DNA of 64,000 nt from Budvicia diplopodorum (GTDB lineage Bacteria > Pseudomonadota > Gammaproteobacteria > Enterobacterales > Enterobacteriaceae), in the NCBI RefSeq assembly GCF_009800925.1, contig NZ_WOYF01000002.1:302081-366080 (forward strand), given 5' to 3'. This document shows positions 30,501 through 39,303 of this stretch, piece after piece. A program made the position numbers and the translations under genes. A model generated the notes under the pieces. It saw nothing but the letters and a program-made list of their open reading frames with translations. It was not told the origin of the DNA and did not search any database. How positions within the stretch are numbered: position 1 is the first letter of the stretch; the number at the start of each line of letters is the position of its first letter.

Positions 30501-32660
30501 TCCGATCAATACACCAGCTGTGCTGGGTATGATGCAGTCACCGTAACTAAACAGGTAAGCCTGTTTAAACAATTACTCCAGATGGAAAACACCGAAAAGC
30601 AGGAAAGTAAAATCGATGGTGAGCAACTACTTTCTGAATTTAATGCTTTCAATGGTGAGTGGTTACTGAGAATGTTGCGCTCCAATGATAAAGAACGCAA
30701 AGAAAAGCACGGCATTATCGGTGCCTACAAATTTACACAAGCAATGCTACGCCATTCCGATATTTGCTGGATCCCACTTTCCGTAGCTGAGATGATCCGG
30801 GTATCTGGCAACGTAGGGCTTAGAATGAAAGAAAGCGAGTTCTCTCGCCAGTTACATGGTTACCGCAAAGGTGCCATCTCAGATGATGTTCTATTTGTTG
30901 GTTTTAAGGATGGCAAGCTATTTTTACTCCCCTTAGAAGTTAAGACCGGAGTTAGACCTGATTATAAATATGCAGGTCAGCAAGCCCGCGAACTAAAACG
31001 TTATTTACAGCAAGATATTCTGGGCAAAACAACGTTAGCATCACAGCTGTATCGCGCGTTATTTATTCGCCAGATATTAATGCAAGTAGAGAAATTGCAG
31101 ATCTATGGTGTATTAAATAGTTCAGCTCTTGAACCGCTCCTTGCTAATCGCGAATGGTGGCTGACAGGAGAATATCAACTAGGTGAATTACCGGATTATA
31201 TTAACGGTATTGTATTGGCACATGTCAGTAACGGCAGCTGTTTTGAACCATCCTGGAAAGAAACTGAAGATCGAATCTTACAGATCGAGCTACCTTATAC
31301 GCTACTTTCATCCTTAATTGCAGCACGAACTAATACACAATGGGAAGTGCTAATGGAACGCTATCACGTTCCAGAGAAATATCAGCTTAAACCTAACAGT
31401 GAAATGAGTGTATTCGAGGCAAAACTTGATGAATTATTGGCAGTGCCAGAAATTGAACCGATTTCTGAGTCAGTGCAAGTTAACATTCCAGTAGATAAAA
31501 GTGAATCGCCACAACCAACTGTAATATCTGATGAGCCACTGCAGGTATTATTTGGCCACGAGTCATTACATCAAACCCCTCTTTATTGGGAACCAACGAA
31601 TACCGCCAAATTTATGAATACCAATACCGGCATCATTGGCACAATGGGTACTGGCAAAACACAATTCACTAAATCAGTGGTTACACAACTTATACGTAGC
31701 CAACCAAATAATGTTGCTGGAGCGCCTATTGGTCTACTCATTTTTGACTATAAATCAGACTATATAGATGAAGCGTTTATAGCAGCAACTGGAGCAAAAA
31801 AATATCGCTTGTCTTTACTACCTTATAATCCGTTATCTCTATTTGGCGATATGCCTATGCTACCGAGGCATACAGCAATGGGATTCGCAGAGACGATGGG
31901 CCGAGCTTACAATTTGGGTGTTAAACAACGAATGAAGCTCATCACCCTAGTGATGGAATGTTACGAAGCTGCTGGAATTTCCGCTAAAGACAGTTCTACA
32001 TGGGGCTTAACAGCTCCAACAATTGAAGATATCTGGCAACGGTATATCACGCAGGATAAAGTCGAAGAAGATTCACTGTATGCAGCTCTATACAACCTTG
32101 CTGATTTCCAGATTTTTGAAACAAACCCAGAGAATATGGTGAGCTTATATGATTTGCTCACTGGCGTTACAGTTATTGAGTTGTCTGGTTATTCAGAGGA
32201 AATTCAAAATCTAGTGGTAGCCCTAACTCTAGATTTGTTTTATGCCCAGATGCAAAAACGCGGCAAGCCGATAATCCAAGGCGATTACCGCCAGATGACA
32301 AAAATGATTTTGGTTGATGAAGCCGATAACTTTATGCGTCAAGACTTCCCTAGTTTACGTAAAATTCTTAAAGAAGGCCGTGAGTATGGCGTAGGAGTAA
32401 TTCTATCTACACAGGAGATCACTCACTTTAAGACTGGGGATAATAATTACGCTTCTTATATTTTGACCTGGGTTATCCACCGAGTATCAGAGATTAAAAA
32501 TACCGATATTAAGGCGGTATTTAATGTTGATGATAAGAATGAACAAGAATCATTAATGGGGCAAGTTCGACAATTAGATAAGCATTTTAGCCTGTATATT
32601 GATGGTGATAAGAAGGTGAAGAAAATGCGGGATAAGGCGTTTTGGGAGTTACTGAAATGA
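27546..32660 (+). CDS. dptH: Phosphorothioation-dependent restriction ATPase DptH (DndH)
   Basis: A GTG at 27525 is possible, but ATG 27546 has GGAG 10 nt upstream and gives 1704 residues. The C-terminal third is a HerA/FtsK-like ATPase: Walker A GTMGTGKTQF begins at about residue 1365 and Walker B MILVDEADNFM at about 1587. The large N-terminal two thirds have no motif I recognise. An RLSPLHPLILAYHLQL segment lies near residue 640. DptH is the motor of the restriction complex. Its stop overlaps the next ATG (ATGA), tying an Mrr-type nuclease gene to this operon. Confidence 0.88.
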   Translation: MSVKLYETYLAQTFIEWVSRDIQAGERYDFKSPDANNALKLYKAFVELSGENSIMLAEQNFHYILCNDIRLIPVLHGDSEPAFTENYISHLRDQFSNSDESFKDVALLIIHNSMLDTLLNSAKDVAASGAIWHPETFSRKLKELIMPGRKDYALSCCLLEDQLAITLDEGATVFSFAPLYPLLDDGNLDFTELELFKDDALLDFDKEQLRNRLNENRKLYSSITESVERYSDQLENVLSEFSPKFIQQHFVENDDWRSLDFSVYREEIKTNNEQKLVLDDISIIDGILWQRAKSSTKAGQRDFSLLIQVPQGQQQAELSFTFIGNDLQDKQVRIAHNNKLKKHRLWQISRAGGKYSRMKVAVPFDGHPCFFSLELVDRGNRAEEYKFRLLIVQQGSFWLEDIKHSYRIEPGNGRLTLQLEENKLRIAQSGDAICTLDENINDIDCSQYAKLDFDTLANESELIEFTLLSGEDRLRFNIEGLSAEEVLTLPLLFDQNRISKLFREDGHAEYNRTKHRIILDNTEHRIVGVRLQLLELEATMIEQQLLYVGKNHHSFTLNDIQADHPNLYHAYQELFAYYQHYNSLPSLVSWSESYCLLINKVLVAYEQALLNIAPYQVLSEQDKSLLRLGTYYHEDPDFFEHRERLSPLHPLILAYHLQLVEAIRAEFKQHASTSFAELPEITLDRLIASGLMPFVYHNEHEYAQLQPVAENRFWIDIVPQRGMSHDYVKRLVKDKLNEFTDAYARLFYGAGKSALIINAINQGKAKELFLGLVDYFKQEKENATPIHVNCYDEHLIQNTFDDFAESGSYEQLKDNLGLNSGAWRTDADMLIDLMRSRLTFSKFTTPPENEKLAYAHLAFFSNIAPVDCRSINIDKAPSGVLCHGLIAGEGSETQSDAYFTAFGLRQVNTEPYSTLRLAKLLGTLWQPARQSNSQYQGQSLGLAVSANFKELLTRSYDSSLWTTIIDPKVTLDFFTNQKGVVLIHYSDQYTSCAGYDAVTVTKQVSLFKQLLQMENTEKQESKIDGEQLLSEFNAFNGEWLLRMLRSNDKERKEKHGIIGAYKFTQAMLRHSDICWIPLSVAEMIRVSGNVGLRMKESEFSRQLHGYRKGAISDDVLFVGFKDGKLFLLPLEVKTGVRPDYKYAGQQARELKRYLQQDILGKTTLASQLYRALFIRQILMQVEKLQIYGVLNSSALEPLLANREWWLTGEYQLGELPDYINGIVLAHVSNGSCFEPSWKETEDRILQIELPYTLLSSLIAARTNTQWEVLMERYHVPEKYQLKPNSEMSVFEAKLDELLAVPEIEPISESVQVNIPVDKSESPQPTVISDEPLQVLFGHESLHQTPLYWEPTNTAKFMNTNTGIIGTMGTGKTQFTKSVVTQLIRSQPNNVAGAPIGLLIFDYKSDYIDEAFIAATGAKKYRLSLLPYNPLSLFGDMPMLPRHTAMGFAETMGRAYNLGVKQRMKLITLVMECYEAAGISAKDSSTWGLTAPTIEDIWQRYITQDKVEEDSLYAALYNLADFQIFETNPENMVSLYDLLTGVTVIELSGYSEEIQNLVVALTLDLFYAQMQKRGKPIIQGDYRQMTKMILVDEADNFMRQDFPSLRKILKEGREYGVGVILSTQEITHFKTGDNNYASYILTWVIHRVSEIKNTDIKAVFNVDDKNEQESLMGQVRQLDKHFSLYIDGDKKVKKMRDKAFWELLK

Positions 32661-33478
32661 CAATTATTGAAGCTATAGTAAATGTTTTGCGTGAGCATGG
32701 AAAAGCATTATCACATAAAGACATTTACGACAAAATTATAAATAAAAAGTATTATTCTTTTGGAGCAAAAGATCCTGTTTCCGTGGTTAGAGGAGAAATT
32801 AGGAAACATTGTTATGGCATTGATTTTCCAAGTGCATCCCCACGAAAAATATTTGTTGAGGTTAAATCTATTGGGCAATCTAAACCCCTGTATGATTTAT
32901 GGCATGGTCAATTGTCTAAAAATGATCCTACAAAAATAGAAAAAACAATCAAAGATCAATTACCAGAAGAGATTATACATAATCAGTATATTGAACATAC
33001 AAATAATATTAAGAGTCAGTTGCTTGATGCTATTAACTCTTCCGATCCAGCTTTTTTTGAACGACTTGTTGTAACTCTTTTATTAAAAATGGGATATGGC
33101 TGGCATGAATCTCAAGCCGGTAAAGTTGTTGGTGGTGCTGGAGATGAGGGAATTGATGGAATTATTAATGAAGATAAATTGGGCCTAGAAAAAATATACA
33201 TTCAAGCCAAAAGATATAATAGTAAAAAAGTTCCTCCCAGTGAAATTCGTGAGTTTATAGGCTCAATGAATCAAAAAGGTGCACATAAAGGCGTTTTCTT
33301 TTCATCATCATATTTTACTGAACAAGCCATAATTAGCGCAGAAAAGGCTCAAGGCATGACTATTACATTAATTGATGGTGAGCAGTTGTGTGAGTATTTG
33401 GTTCAAAATGGCATGGGTGTTGCTAAGGTTAGCTCATATGATTTATATGAAATAGATAGAAATTTTTTTGATTATTAA
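32657..33478 (+). CDS. Mrr-type restriction endonuclease coupled to dptH
   Basis: The ATG at 32657 overlaps the dptH stop in ATGA and gives 273 residues. The N-terminal 60 or so (IIEAIVNVLREHGKALSHKDIYDKI) look like a HARE-type winged helix. The C-terminal half has the PD-(D/E)xK pattern of the Mrr catalytic domain: FERLVVTLLLKMGYG, GDEGIDGII with D167, and the QxK core IQAKRY (Q183, K185). Mrr-family nucleases often cut modified DNA, yet here the gene is translationally tied to a system that restricts unmodified DNA. It may be an added effector of the Dpt complex. Base composition is AT-rich like its neighbours. Confidence 0.85.
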   Translation: MTIIEAIVNVLREHGKALSHKDIYDKIINKKYYSFGAKDPVSVVRGEIRKHCYGIDFPSASPRKIFVEVKSIGQSKPLYDLWHGQLSKNDPTKIEKTIKDQLPEEIIHNQYIEHTNNIKSQLLDAINSSDPAFFERLVVTLLLKMGYGWHESQAGKVVGGAGDEGIDGIINEDKLGLEKIYIQAKRYNSKKVPPSEIREFIGSMNQKGAHKGVFFSSSYFTEQAIISAEKAQGMTITLIDGEQLCEYLVQNGMGVAKVSSYDLYEIDRNFFDY

Positions 33479-33494
33479 AATAGAATAAATCTCA

Positions 33495-33540
33495 ATTGAA
33501 TCCCCACAAAGAATTTTTTCATTCTTTTTGGGGATTCAAT
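33495..33540. terminator. Hairpin between convergent defence operons
   Basis: An 11-bp perfect outer stem (ATTGAATCCCC 33495-33505 with GGGGATTCAAT 33530-33540) continues into an inner AAAGAAT/ATTCTTT stem. It separates the plus-strand dpt/Mrr unit from the minus-strand 204-residue gene and is probably a two-way terminator, although only the minus side has a T-poor tail. Confidence 0.65.
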
Positions 33541-33544
33541 AACA

Positions 33545-34159
33545 CTACTTTTTTAATTTATTTTTATAGTCTCTAATCCCATCAAAACAATTATTTTTTA
33601 TTTTATCTATCTCATTTCTTTTTTTTAATATATTTTCAGATAACTCTTCATATTCCTCTTTCGATTGCTTTGCTGCAACATTTTCAATGTCATATATGAA
33701 GTTCCTAAATTCAACAACTTTTGTTTTAAGCATATCGATATCATCTTTTATTTTCGTTGCACCTATTGAACGAAAAATACTGGCTGCCATATTATAATCT
33801 CTAAAAGAAGCATATACGCCCTCAGATGATTCTCTATCTTTTTCCGCAAAACTGCTCTCAAGCTCAACTACACTATTACTAGATAATTTCTTATATTTCC
33901 TTTCTTTATTTGAAATATATAAACCTACCGCATCTGAAAATATGAACAAGTGTTCAAATGCTTTATATAACATTTCAACTTCTTTTTCATTCACCTTACT
34001 CTTTACTAACTGTTTAGGTGCTTGAATAAAAGTATAGTAACCAAAAAACACAAAAAACAATGATGTGAAAATACCAGCTATAGCAGAGATATAATCTATC
34101 CAATCCTTACTTGAGGATAATTTTATTAATTCTGAAATTTGCTCATATGTTATATTCAT
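33545..34159 (-). CDS. Hypothetical membrane-anchored coiled-coil protein
   Basis: A 204-residue protein I do not recognise. A single hydrophobic segment (IAGIFTSLFFVFFGYYTFI, about residues 27-45) follows a short N-terminus. The rest is lysine- and glutamate-rich and probably helical (VAAKQSKEEYEELSENILKKRNEIDKIKN). The shape suggests an inner-membrane anchor with a cytosolic coiled coil. It lies downstream of dndE in the same direction, 75 bp away, between the two arms of the phosphorothioation system. It may be an accessory of the system or an unrelated passenger. It is very AT-rich. Confidence 0.6.
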   Translation of the reverse strand: MNITYEQISELIKLSSSKDWIDYISAIAGIFTSLFFVFFGYYTFIQAPKQLVKSKVNEKEVEMLYKAFEHLFIFSDAVGLYISNKERKYKKLSSNSVVELESSFAEKDRESSEGVYASFRDYNMAASIFRSIGATKIKDDIDMLKTKVVEFRNFIYDIENVAAKQSKEEYEELSENILKKRNEIDKIKNNCFDGIRDYKNKLKK

Positions 34160-34234
34160 GCTTATCTCATTTTTAAATTCATTTAAGTATAATATTTTAA
34201 CTTCTAAGATTAAAGAATCTATGCCATATAGAAC

Positions 34235-34588
34235 TCACAGAAACCTTGTTAACTCATTAATACTTCTATGGTTTCTAATAGATGCTACGCCATCATCTAC
34301 ATGCGCAGCCCAAGCCTTTATCAAATCCGTGTGATTTAGTTCAGCATAAAACATTTTCAGAACCAACTCAGTAATTTGAGTGGTTTCTCCAAGCCAAGTG
34401 ATTTTATCCAGCACCAATAAACCATCAAGTTTTTTATTATCTCTCTCGGGTGAATAGCGAAAACCGCTTTCGACTGAACGGAAAAATGCTAAACGTGCTG
34501 CAACATTGGGGGTAATTCCAGTATAACCTTTCAATTTTTTAAGCTGTTCTTCAGTCTGACGACTGAGCTGCATTCTATTCGGGAGCAT
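34235..34588 (-). CDS. dndE: DNA sulfur modification protein DndE
   Basis: The frame allows TTG 34591, but ATG 34588 shares one base with the dndD stop and gives 117 residues, the usual DndE size. It starts MLPNRMQLSRQTEEQLKKLKGYTGITPNVAARLAFFRSVESG, with a basic, helical DNA-binding-like N-terminal half. DndE binds nicked double-stranded DNA in the Dnd complex that swaps a non-bridging phosphate oxygen for sulfur. It is the last gene of dndBCDE. The family, gene order and coupling agree. Confidence 0.9.
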   Translation of the reverse strand: MLPNRMQLSRQTEEQLKKLKGYTGITPNVAARLAFFRSVESGFRYSPERDNKKLDGLLVLDKITWLGETTQITELVLKMFYAELNHTDLIKAWAAHVDDGVASIRNHRSINELTRFL

Positions 34589-36597
34589 CAAACCGCCTCC
34601 TTAGTTAATTCCCAGAAATATCCTGGTTTCAGAGAGGATGACTTAGTATGTGCATTAAAGACAATCTCATAAGCATGCGAAATATCATCACGCAGCTGAT
34701 CAACAAAATACCGCTCATCCACTTCAGTATCAGTAGACAACAACACTACCTGATGACTAGCATACGGGAAATAATGATTAATCAATTTATCTCGATGCAG
34801 AGAATCTAAGCGGCCTAACGGAGTATCAATAATCACCGGCAGGTCACGCCCAGAAGTTTTTGCCAGTGCTTCAAGAATGGCAATTGCGTAAATCTGTTTT
34901 TCTCCAGCAGAAAGCAGCTTACGATTAATGACAGAACCTTTCTCATCTACTAACTCAACGTCAAACGTCTCCGGATTTATATGCGAGTAAAGCTGTAAAT
35001 CTTCTTTGCGGGCTAATTTCCGATAGGCCATTTCAAAATTAGTCGACAGTGTTCTAACCCTAGCCTGAGTTAGTACCTCACTGTAGCGATCAAGCAAATT
35101 AATCGTCTCTTGTGCGTTCTTAAATGCACTACTAAAACTATGTTGATTCCTCGTGGAATCATGCGTTTTTTGTACCTGACGAACGCAGTCTAGCTGTTGC
35201 TGTTTAACCTGTTTAGCCTGTTCCAGCACAGTACGATATTTTTGATGCTCAGTTTCTCGTTGTCGATCGAGATCTCGTAGCTTCTCAAAAATATCAAGCA
35301 ATTGATCGTCTTCCGGTGCTCGAGCGATATTGGCCGCTGCCTGTTCTAACTGTTGTTCAATATCAGTAAGCTGTTTGCGGTAAAGATCAAAGCGCTCCCA
35401 TGCTTTTTTACTATCTTGCTCGATGGACTGCTGTAACATGCCAACTTCACGTTCAGAGATATCAAACAATAAATCGCCTTTAGGTTTAGTCGACATGTAA
35501 TCTTTCAGGTTGTCGGCAATTGCCTCCGTAGCAATAACTCTGGTACTACTCTCACTGCTGGAACGTAAAGCAATATCATTTCTTAGCTGAGCTAAAAACT
35601 GATTTAGCTCTTTCTCAAAGCTCCTCGCCTGTTTGATCTGTGCTTCATCGGCAAGTTTCTTTAGTAGCAAAGATAATATGGTTGGAGCTAGTGCATAGGG
35701 TAATGAACCATCACATTCATGGCGTAGTGCTTTCTCCAACCGATCCTTATCTTTTAACAGCGTTTCGACTTTTTGCTTTTCCTGTGCTTTAGTCCGGGCA
35801 AATGCCCCCCCCTGTGCATTCAGCATGCCTTCATAACGAGTAATATCTTTAGACAGAACATCAATCCGCGTTTTCGTAAAATCTGCTTTTTCCAGCAGAA
35901 TTTCTGCCTCACTAGCTAACGTTTTAATTTGCGTCTCTAACTCTGCGAGATGATGTTGCTGAGAGCCTTCTAGCTGGTTAGATTGCTGCCGCTTAACAAA
36001 TATTACTAAGTCATTACGTAACTTATCAATCAGATCCAACCCCAACAAACGGCGCACAGCAGTGCGTAAAATATTCCCGGATTCATCCTCAGCTAACTCA
36101 GCTATTTTCTCACCATCAAAAAAGAACAAATCGGCAATACCATGAGGAATTAATTCATTAAGAAAACCCTGGCACTGATCATAATCCAGTTCACTACGAG
36201 GTTGCCCATCTTGTTGCAATGAAAGCTGGTCCTTTTTGCCTCTTTTCCAGCTACGCGTCACAGTAAACTCTGATTCCTGTCCGCCTTTATTGTAGGTAAA
36301 TGTCAGCTCTATTGCTGCATCTTCCGGACGTTCGGAGGTATCGACACCGTTATGGATTAACTCACTGAGTTGGTTAATATAATCTTGCTGCTGAGTCGCA
36401 GAGCCAAATGCTAATCGCCCGTATAGTGCCAACCGGATTGCTGACAGAATAGAAGTTTTTCCCGCACCGTTTAAACCACCAAACAATACAATTGGACGAG
36501 AGTTATCTTCATAGTGTCGTGTTCTAGGCGCTAAATCGATAGTATGAGAACCATTGAATACCCGGAAATTATGTAGCACCAGTTGTTTAATTAGCAC
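34588..36597 (-). CDS. dndD: DNA sulfur modification protein DndD (SMC-like ATPase)
   Basis: The open frame runs further upstream, but GTG 36597 has GAGGA 8 nt before it and starts the conserved (V)LIKQLVLHNFRVFNG, giving 669 residues. Walker A is GLNGAGKT (41-48). A long coiled-coil centre follows, then the ABC signature LLSAGEKQIYAIAILEAL and Walker B LPVIIDTPLGRLD. DndD powers DNA processing in phosphorothioation. The start overlaps dndC by 11 bp. A run of eight G (35805-35812 on the complement) lies in the coding frame in the AQGGAF segment, and a slip there would truncate the protein. Confidence 0.93.
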   Translation of the reverse strand: MLIKQLVLHNFRVFNGSHTIDLAPRTRHYEDNSRPIVLFGGLNGAGKTSILSAIRLALYGRLAFGSATQQQDYINQLSELIHNGVDTSERPEDAAIELTFTYNKGGQESEFTVTRSWKRGKKDQLSLQQDGQPRSELDYDQCQGFLNELIPHGIADLFFFDGEKIAELAEDESGNILRTAVRRLLGLDLIDKLRNDLVIFVKRQQSNQLEGSQQHHLAELETQIKTLASEAEILLEKADFTKTRIDVLSKDITRYEGMLNAQGGAFARTKAQEKQKVETLLKDKDRLEKALRHECDGSLPYALAPTILSLLLKKLADEAQIKQARSFEKELNQFLAQLRNDIALRSSSESSTRVIATEAIADNLKDYMSTKPKGDLLFDISEREVGMLQQSIEQDSKKAWERFDLYRKQLTDIEQQLEQAAANIARAPEDDQLLDIFEKLRDLDRQRETEHQKYRTVLEQAKQVKQQQLDCVRQVQKTHDSTRNQHSFSSAFKNAQETINLLDRYSEVLTQARVRTLSTNFEMAYRKLARKEDLQLYSHINPETFDVELVDEKGSVINRKLLSAGEKQIYAIAILEALAKTSGRDLPVIIDTPLGRLDSLHRDKLINHYFPYASHQVVLLSTDTEVDERYFVDQLRDDISHAYEIVFNAHTKSSSLKPGYFWELTKEAV

Positions 36598-38221
36598 GTT
36601 CGTTTTCCTCACTGGTAAATACAGATATTTCACCGGCATTGATAATTCTGCGTTGTAAATCCTGAAGTTCCTTCTCCAGTTTTTCAACCCCTTCCTGATG
36701 CACATCCCGCTCGTTACGCTTCTGTAACGTTGCCTGCTGTTGCTTAATCTCTTCCAGACTACCCCAGTCTTGTTTCAGGATCGTACTGAGCTTATCAAAT
36801 ATCCCCTGACGGCGGCTTAATCCTTCCATTGAGACTTCCAGTTCAATCAGCTTCATTACCATTTCAGGCACAACGTCGAAACTTTGAGCAATCTGCGCAA
36901 GTAAGTCAGCATCACTGGCATCAAAACGTGACTGATCATCTACTATCCAGTCTAAATCTTTCTGATATACCCCACGATAAATGCCCGGTAATGCATCATA
37001 CCAGTCAGGCTCATTCGGATCTTTTAACCATTCCTGACGGATAGCGTGCAGCTCAGGTTGAGTAATTAGCGTGATAGTATGACCTTGCGCATTCATGTCA
37101 CGCTCTATTTCCAGTAAGTCTTTCAGCCATTGCTGCCGGTATTTCATCCAGTAAGGACCTGGAACATGCTTACGTTCAGCGTTAGTGTCTTCACCATCTT
37201 TGGCGTACTGATAACTAACCTTGCCAGTACGGCGCTTATAGTTACGGAAAGTATCTTTATTTGCCGGATCGGTAGTAAATGCCAGCAGATCACGATATTT
37301 CAGCAATGGAGACATCCAAACTTCACCATTTTGAATCAGGCTTTCCATTGCTTTATCTTTGGTGACAACGGTACAAGTCCAGCAGCCAAAACGTGAGTTA
37401 CCACATGATGGGGTGCTATCATCAATCACCAGCGGACATTCACCCTGCGCTGAAGAATCCATATATAACGTCCATAAAGGGCGATGATTCCCCCCCCACG
37501 GGCTTTCCCACTCATCAATATCATCAGGTGCATAACGGAATGCGCCTCTTAACAATTTCCATACGTCTTCCACATCCCAAGTATCAATCGGCGTGTAGAT
37601 AAAGGCATTAGATAGTGTTGTGTGTCTGGCAAGACGTGAACCGTCAATTTTATGTTTAGCTATAACTTGTGCACGAGAGGCGCTTTCACTGCTACGTGAA
37701 CCTAACACCACAATCACTTCGTCAAACTGACTGACTTTATCTTTGATAAAATCGCTTACAGGATTGATCTTCATTCGCTCAGTGCACCAGCGGAAACTGC
37801 GTGTTGGAGCGGGATAACCTTTACCTAACAGATTTACCCAAAATGTTTCATGCGTTTTAGGCGTGACCGCATGCTGAGTTATTGGTAATCCGTCACGTTT
37901 TGCACCAGACTCAATTTGCAACATGGTTTTCTTGATTAAGTCCACCACTACTGGAGTTTCTACTAGCGTATCGGATGAGACAACAAATACATCCTTTTGC
38001 CGCATTTCGGGAGGAAGACCTAACAATGCCAAATATACTAATGTAATAACTGCAGAAGAGTCTTTGCCACCACTATAACCAATTACCCAAGGCCGTTTAT
38101 CTGCACAATAGATACGTTGAACCTCTGACACATACTCAAAAAGAGGACGGCCAGCAAAAGACTCTTCATTGATGAAATCTTCGTAATCACCCAAATCGTG
38201 GGCTTGAATCAATTTACTCAT
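36587..38221 (-). CDS. dndC: DNA sulfur modification protein DndC
   Basis: A 544-residue PAPS-reductase/ATP-pyrophosphatase family protein. The PP-loop is GYSGGKDSSA (residues 48-57), where ATP activates the DNA phosphate. The cysteines in CPLVIDDSTPSCGNSRFGCWTC provide the likely 4Fe-4S ligands that carry sulfur. No dndA cysteine desulfurase is present, so a housekeeping IscS would have to supply sulfur, as in many enterobacterial Dnd systems. It overlaps dndB by 4 bp (ATGA). A run of eight G at 37490-37497 (complement) encodes WGGN and is a possible slippage site. Confidence 0.95.
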   Translation of the reverse strand: MSKLIQAHDLGDYEDFINEESFAGRPLFEYVSEVQRIYCADKRPWVIGYSGGKDSSAVITLVYLALLGLPPEMRQKDVFVVSSDTLVETPVVVDLIKKTMLQIESGAKRDGLPITQHAVTPKTHETFWVNLLGKGYPAPTRSFRWCTERMKINPVSDFIKDKVSQFDEVIVVLGSRSSESASRAQVIAKHKIDGSRLARHTTLSNAFIYTPIDTWDVEDVWKLLRGAFRYAPDDIDEWESPWGGNHRPLWTLYMDSSAQGECPLVIDDSTPSCGNSRFGCWTCTVVTKDKAMESLIQNGEVWMSPLLKYRDLLAFTTDPANKDTFRNYKRRTGKVSYQYAKDGEDTNAERKHVPGPYWMKYRQQWLKDLLEIERDMNAQGHTITLITQPELHAIRQEWLKDPNEPDWYDALPGIYRGVYQKDLDWIVDDQSRFDASDADLLAQIAQSFDVVPEMVMKLIELEVSMEGLSRRQGIFDKLSTILKQDWGSLEEIKQQQATLQKRNERDVHQEGVEKLEKELQDLQRRIINAGEISVFTSEENERAN

Positions 38222-39303
38222 GATACGACCATTTGTGCTTCGAGCTGTTGTTCTTCAACGCTGAGAGGCAGCATTAAAGCCTGCTTAAGTGCATTGCAGG
38301 TAAGTTGAATAGCGGTGGTTGATTTGCTCAGCTTACCATGTAGCATTGCCCGTTTAACCCACTCAGGATTAGACTTACGCCAATTTATCTCTTTTAAAAG
38401 ATTTAGTTGCTGTTGCCAGTGCTCTGGATACTCAGCAAATAAACTACGCCCAAGCAACCCTAAAGCATGTAAACCAATTCCATGCGCGTGTAAATATTCT
38501 TGGCGAAGATGGGCTGGAGAAACTTCCTTTTTAACGGCCATTTGCCAATCGGGCATGACTTTATAAATTTCTAGCCAATATTGACTTGCCAGCTCTTTAT
38601 CTTTATCGGTACAACCGTCTTTTGGACCATGTCCAAGTAAAGCTCGTGTTGCTTGTTTGATACTGCTTAGAGTGAAAAGTTTGTTAGAAAGCATAGATAT
38701 ACTAGATTTCTCCAATTCAGTAAGACCGATAAAAGGCTCAACATAATTGGCAAGGTAACGAGCTAGTTCAGACCCCATATCTCTATGATCATAAAGGGTC
38801 GCTAATGATGGGCTAGGTTTTACCGCATATTTATTAAGATCGGCAAACATCTGCTGGCTGCGTTTTAAGCCTTCATCAACAAAAAATAGAACGGGAATAT
38901 TGTCTTGCCCTAAATCTGGTTTCTCTTCTAAAGCTTGTTCAATCGCTTTACGCCGATGTTGCCCATCATTGATTAGAATCTGTGCGTCCATTGGAACTCT
39001 TAAAATTCCAAGATTATTCGAACCAGTATGCTCGACAAATTCAACATCAACTGCGATCGATGCAGTTAAAGCAGAAAAGACATATTCTTTTGGATTATCA
39101 AGCAAATAACGAACCATTTCTGGAATTCGTGTTTTATTTAATGTTCGCTGTGCTCTAAGTTCAGGAGGAACTTCTGTCTCATCAAAACTAAAAATTTTGG
39201 GTATGATACGCATAGGGCAAGTTGCTATATAAAAAGGCCGCCCCGCTTGTATTCCCCGTACAGCAGGAAATGAGTAACAGTACTCTGTATCAAAATTAGC
39301 CAT
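38218..39303 (-). CDS. dndB: DNA sulfur modification regulator DndB (DGQHR protein)
   Basis: The frame can begin at GTG 39309, but ATG 39303 gives MANFDTEYCYSFPAVRG and 361 residues. The family-naming DGQHRRKAIEQAL lies at about residues 113-125 in LINDGQHRR. DndB proteins act as autorepressors and modulators of dnd expression and are not essential for sulfur insertion. It heads the dndBCDE operon, overlapping dndC by 4 bp. A 20-bp inverted repeat with TTACGT/ACGTAA arms lies 39-58 nt upstream of the ATG, a fitting operator. Confidence 0.92.
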   Translation of the reverse strand: MANFDTEYCYSFPAVRGIQAGRPFYIATCPMRIIPKIFSFDETEVPPELRAQRTLNKTRIPEMVRYLLDNPKEYVFSALTASIAVDVEFVEHTGSNNLGILRVPMDAQILINDGQHRRKAIEQALEEKPDLGQDNIPVLFFVDEGLKRSQQMFADLNKYAVKPSPSLATLYDHRDMGSELARYLANYVEPFIGLTELEKSSISMLSNKLFTLSSIKQATRALLGHGPKDGCTDKDKELASQYWLEIYKVMPDWQMAVKKEVSPAHLRQEYLHAHGIGLHALGLLGRSLFAEYPEHWQQQLNLLKEINWRKSNPEWVKRAMLHGKLSKSTTAIQLTCNALKQALMLPLSVEEQQLEAQMVVS

